DNA of 64,000 nt, taken from Mucilaginibacter sp. (GTDB lineage Bacteria; Bacteroidota; Bacteroidia; Sphingobacteriales; Sphingobacteriaceae). The notes beneath the pieces are model-generated. The model did not search any database, was not told the origin of the DNA, and worked only from the letters and a program-made list of their open reading frames with translations. The position numbers and the translations under genes were made by a program. Below, one piece after another: positions 63,183 to 64,000 of the stretch. The DNA lies in the NCBI GenBank assembly GCA_025352225.1, contig JANXTT010000135.1, positions 1 through 64,000 of the forward strand. The letters run 5' to 3'. Every line of letters starts with the position of its first letter. Position 1 is the stretch's first letter.

Positions 63183-64000
63183 ATGAATAGAATAGCCCTG
63201 GTTGTGCATACCTGCGACAGGTACAAACTTTTGTACGGCGGCTTTACCTACTTTTTTAAAAAGTATTGGCCCGTTGGGGATATTAACATCAGCTATTATT
63301 TTTTTACAGAAGAGGAAGGTTTTGATTCGGATAGCTTCACCAATATAAAAACAGGGAAAGGCGAATGGTCCGACCGTTTACTAAACGGGTTAAGGCAAAT
63401 TCCCGAAGATTATATCCTATATTTTCAGGAAGATATGTGGTTAAGTAAACCTGTTAATGCAGATATAGTGCGGCAGCTTATTGACTTCAGTATCAGCCAG
63501 GATGTTAAGTTGTTTAAACTTTCGAGCAATAGCGTTTACCATAACATACCAATCGGTATGTATATTAATGGCTTGGCGGTTGCTACGCTTGATAATGAAA
63601 AAAGCCAGTATTTAATGTCGCATCAGGTATCTATTTGGAATAAAGGTTTCTTAATGGATCAGCTTAAACATAAAGAGCATCCCTGGCGAAACGAACGCAG
63701 AGGTACCAAACGGTTGAAGGCATTAAACCCCCGGATTTATCATGTTGATCTTTTTAGCGAGAATGAGCAACAGCCTTGTAATAATAACCAAGATACATTG
63801 AGCATAAGTGGTTATTATACGGTATCGCAAAACGCGCAGCTTAACAAATATGCGCAACCATTTATAGAGGAGCTGGCAGCATCGGCTGATGTTACCATAA
63901 AAAATTATGCTTTAAAGCTGGCCCATAACTTAGAAAACAACCTCACCCACGATGGAAAAAGCCAACCCCGTAAAGAGGATTGGATCAAAAAAATAAAGAA
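63183..64000 (+). CDS. Glycosyltransferase-like protein, 5' part (runs off the window)
   Basis: An open frame of 272 codons from ATG 63183 to the window end, with no stop. The start MNRIALVVHTCDRYKLLYGG and EEDYILYFQEDMWL-like segment (PEDYILYFQEDMWLSKP, an ED/DxD-type metal site after beta strands) resemble nucleotide-sugar transferases acting on surface glycans. Further on come LFKLSSNSVYHNIP and VSIWNKGFLMDQLKHKEHPW, typical of such proteins. No TM helix in the visible part. Family assignment is by motif only; the C-terminal part is missing here. Confidence 0.7.
   Translation, partial: MNRIALVVHTCDRYKLLYGGFTYFFKKYWPVGDINISYYFFTEEEGFDSDSFTNIKTGKGEWSDRLLNGLRQIPEDYILYFQEDMWLSKPVNADIVRQLIDFSISQDVKLFKLSSNSVYHNIPIGMYINGLAVATLDNEKSQYLMSHQVSIWNKGFLMDQLKHKEHPWRNERRGTKRLKALNPRIYHVDLFSENEQQPCNNNQDTLSISGYYTVSQNAQLNKYAQPFIEELAASADVTIKNYALKLAHNLENNLTHDGKSQPRKEDWIKKIK

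Noticed and set aside
1-64000. tRNA, rRNA or CRISPR arrays
   Set aside because: I looked for cloverleaf-like ends, rRNA words and regular spaced repeats and found none.

Overview
The window reads as chromosomal DNA of a member of the Bacteroidota, most likely Sphingobacteriaceae (Mucilaginibacter/Pedobacter-like). The reasons are moderate GC, Bacteroidota-type promoters (TAnnTTTG -7 boxes), few Shine-Dalgarno sites, a GldB lipoprotein, two proteins with type IX secretion (T9SS) C-terminal sorting domains, a FadN-type beta-oxidation operon and a FeoB-associated Cys-rich micropeptide. No rRNA, tRNA, CRISPR array, prophage or intact IS element was found. Genus is inference; no database search was possible.

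Layout. 1-0.6 kb: repeat-rich intergenic DNA. 0.6-5.9 kb: housekeeping genes (serS, rsmI, lnt, pdhB). 6.0-9.4 kb: a three-domain GH18 / NodB deacetylase / GT2 membrane protein. 9.4-11.8 kb: a micropeptide, a glutamine-amidotransferase homologue and a GAF-PAS sensor lacking an ATPase domain. 12.0-18.8 kb: exported proteins with a pectin flavour (PL22-like propeller, DUF4251, DUF1501-DUF1800 pair, PL10 pectate lyase). 19-28.6 kb: DUF4349 lipoprotein, patatin, gldB, nadE, a large T9SS-exported subtilase and a small beta-barrel protein. 28.8-36.7 kb: fatty-acid activation and beta-oxidation (fadD; marR-fadN-fadA-fadE). 36.9-43.8 kb: FKBP lipoproteins, photolyase, an ECF sigma/anti-sigma/DUF4097 operon, and a nicotinamide riboside salvage operon (XRE-pnuC-NR kinase). 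43.9-44.2 kb: a candidate small RNA. 44.2-51.2 kb: a second acyl-CoA dehydrogenase, a TlpA-like thioredoxin, rsmA, pdxA and efp. 51.3-53.1 kb: an AT-rich stretch with a UDG-like gene and a membrane protein. 53.1-62.7 kb: an unusual redox cluster. 63.2-64 kb: the 5' part of a glycosyltransferase-like gene.

Two results stand out. First, the palindrome TATGCNNGCATA occurs twice in the promoter of a MarR regulator gene that heads the fad genes and once more about 13.5 kb away in the promoter of an unlinked acyl-CoA dehydrogenase gene. This predicts one autoregulated fatty-acid regulon with a defined operator. Second, 54.2-62.7 kb holds a six-gene same-strand cluster: a single-haem cytochrome-like protein, a LodA/GoxA-type cysteine-tryptophylquinone (CTQ) oxidase with its LodB-like flavoprotein, an FAD-SLDH-type small subunit, a GMC dehydrogenase with a C-x5-C-x3-C motif that suggests a 3Fe-4S cluster, and a VioB-type ferritin-like protein. 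A virginiamycin-B-lyase-like propeller converges on it. The combination of a protein-derived quinone oxidase, a three-subunit-dehydrogenase-like set and a ferritin-like enzyme is not one I recognise as a described system.
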